From the NCBI GenBank assembly GCA_963786635.1, contig CAWAZV010000008.1:248001-312000 (forward strand): DNA of 64,000 nucleotides, given 5' to 3'. The translations under genes were made by a program, and so were the position numbers. Under the pieces are notes generated by a model that was not told the origin of the DNA, did not search any database, and saw only the letters and a list, made by a program, of their open reading frames with translations. The first letter of the stretch is position 1. Every line of letters begins with the position of its first letter. The stretch is from FEB-7 sp963786635 (GTDB taxonomy: Bacteria > Pseudomonadota > Gammaproteobacteria > Burkholderiales > Usitatibacteraceae). This document shows positions 62,679 through 64,000 of the stretch, one piece after another.

Positions 62679-64000
62679 CTAGCGGCAACCTCCACTGCCT
62701 GCGCCAGATGCATTGACGGTGACCTTAACGCTCGATATTCCGTCAGTGACAATTACGTCACCACTAGAAAAGCTGGTAGAAGGAATGGTTCGCGCAATGG
62801 TGAGTAGACTTTGTGCCACGGAGGCCGTGATGCTTGTACTGCTAGCTGCCGCTGAATAGGGGCCGGTTCCGCCGGAGATTGTCACGTCTGGCGAACTCGT
62901 GCACGCCGTCAGCGCAACGGTAGAATTGCTCACGATGAAGGAGGCCCCGCATACGACAGTGCCGGCTCCAGTAGCGCCCGCGGTGATCGATACCCTGCTC
63001 CTCACGCTGTCAGAGACAGTCACCGTGCCACCGGAGAAGCGATGCGGCCGGGGCGCGCTGGATCGTAAGGGTCGTACCGCTAAGGTTGGCGAGGATGCCG
63101 GCGCTGTGATTCGACGGAATAGCTTCCCGACCCGCCGGAAAGGTCACGGTCCGAGCCGTTGGGCAATCGGTCAACGAGACCGAAGTAGGGTTGGCGGCGA
63201 GGGGCAGAGGCGAGGTAGTGGAGCAAGTGCCCGCACCAGCGCCGGTCGCATTGACCGTGATCGAAATGCTGGAGACGCCATCCGAAACCGTCACGGTCGC
63301 TCCGGCAACCGCCGCGGAAGGACTGGCGCGGCGAATGGTCACCGTGTTGCCGCTGACGGTCGCGGCGACGCTCGAACTGCTGGACGTCGCGGTGTAGGTG
63401 CCGGAGCCACCCGAGATGGAGACCGCCGACGCGGAAGTGCAGTCCGTCAGCGTGACCGTCGCCGGGCTGGCCGCCAGTTCCGCCGTCGGGCAGGCACCCA
63501 GGCCCCGGCCGGTCAGGGTCAACGTTACGGTCTTGGTGGAGATGCCATCCGAAATGCCGATCGACACGGGGCTCGTAGCGGCGGCGAGGGATTCAGGCGC
63601 CGAATGGAAACGGTGTTCCCGGAGATCGTGGCAAAGACGCTTCCGCTGCCGGAACTCGGTTGCAGATAGCTGCCCGTCCCGCCGGCCACTGTCACGTTCG
63701 CGGCCGTGTTGCAGTCGCTCAGGCTCACGGTCTCCGGGGCCACGACCAGGCGGGGACGCGGGTCGTTCCGGGCTTGTTCGCCACCGTGACGGTGATCGTG
63801 CCGCCCGGAGGAATCGGTGATCCCGATGGGGAACCCGGGATCCACGCACGCCCCCGACGCCACGACCGTGAAGCTGCCACCCGCAGCGGAAACGACGGTC
63901 GGCGTTATCGAGAAGTGAAGCCGAGCCGGAGTCGGAGATCGTATAGGGCGGGCGTTCCGCCGTAGACGAAGAAACTCGAGTAGACGTTCCGCGCGCACTG
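62679..64000 (-). CDS. Lipoprotein-type Cys-repeat protein, paralogue B (N-terminus outside window; several apparent frameshifts)
   Basis: At least 440 residues are visible. The part nearest the edge (CARNVYSSFFVYGGTP, VVSAAGGSFTVVASGACVDPGFPIGITDSSG) matches the central region of paralogue A. Four Cys-bounded repeats of about 80-90 residues follow, each roughly VTLTDC....V.ISGG.G.Y....S...VAATVSGNTVTIRR......VTVSDG.SS..ITVNATGAGAG.C. The last ends in GAGSGGCR at 62679. Breaks near 63940, 63780, 63590, 63130 and 63010. Signal peptide not seen. Probably surface-exposed; function unknown. Confidence 0.7.
62685..63735 (-). repeat. Four tandem Cys-bounded Ig-like repeats of paralogue B
   Basis: Units of about 250-270 bp at roughly 63465-63735, 63195-63460, 62930-63185 and 62685-62925 on the minus strand. 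Each has one Cys near its start and one at its end, consistent with one disulfide per domain. The units are diverged at DNA level, so this is an old duplication rather than a recent expansion. Confidence 0.75.

Overview
The window is high-GC DNA from a Gram-negative proteobacterium, most likely a betaproteobacterium. The evidence is gene order and product type: hemC-hemD-hemX-hemY, cutA-dsbD-like-aroQ-accB-accC-prmA, a TorF-type porin followed by glnK and amtB, ApaH, UbiK, and a plasmid-type Cus copper efflux operon. The large extracellular proteins with InlB-like, RCC1 and WWNP-type modules resemble those I associate with Usitatibacter and related soil Betaproteobacteria; that placement is inference. 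Many genes that look otherwise intact carry apparent single-base frameshifts (roughly one per kilobase, more beyond 48 kb). Neighbouring residues align well on both sides of each break, so sequencing or assembly error is more likely than mass pseudogenisation. I therefore annotate whole genes across the breaks and give their approximate positions.

Layout. 0-0.6 kb: the end of an antitoxin and a PIN toxin. 0.6-9.1 kb (minus): a copper resistance operon running from a Cys/His-rich secreted protein through CusC-, CusB-, CusA- and CusF-like proteins to a multicopper oxidase and a small membrane protein. 9.2-19.8 kb: peptidase, rhodanese, two MFS transporters, zinc metallopeptidase, a 12-haem cytochrome, ComM, and an AI-2E-family permease coupled to a cyclic-nucleotide-binding-domain protein. 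20-27.1 kb (plus): pqiA-pqiB-pqiC, a LolA-like protein, and an RND/MMPL transporter fused to a cyclic-nucleotide-binding domain. 27-32.2 kb: OmpA-like protein, UbiK, and a porin-glnK-amtB operon with a well-formed sigma-54 promoter and two NtrC-like sites.

32.3-47.8 kb is mainly housekeeping: haem synthesis, a CBS protein, a flavin reductase, FxsA, CutA, a shortened DsbD/TlpA fusion, AroQ, AccB, AccC, PrmA, a zinc-ribbon protein, a PfkB kinase, a glycine-zipper lipoprotein, PlsC, ApaH and cytochrome c5, followed by tRNA-Arg(CCG). 48-64 kb is a cell-surface region: an MBOAT/SGNH acyl-transfer pair, two large secreted repeat proteins that share unnamed modules, a WbpV/WbpL/WbpM-like O-antigen cassette, and two paralogous lipoproteins built of Cys-bounded repeats. 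The second lipoprotein runs off the right edge.

Short palindromes with a GGGAC/GTCCC core occur at 9.2, 11.0, 15.7 and 32.2 kb; one lies in frame inside the cytochrome gene. No CRISPR array, transposase, integrase or rRNA gene was seen.
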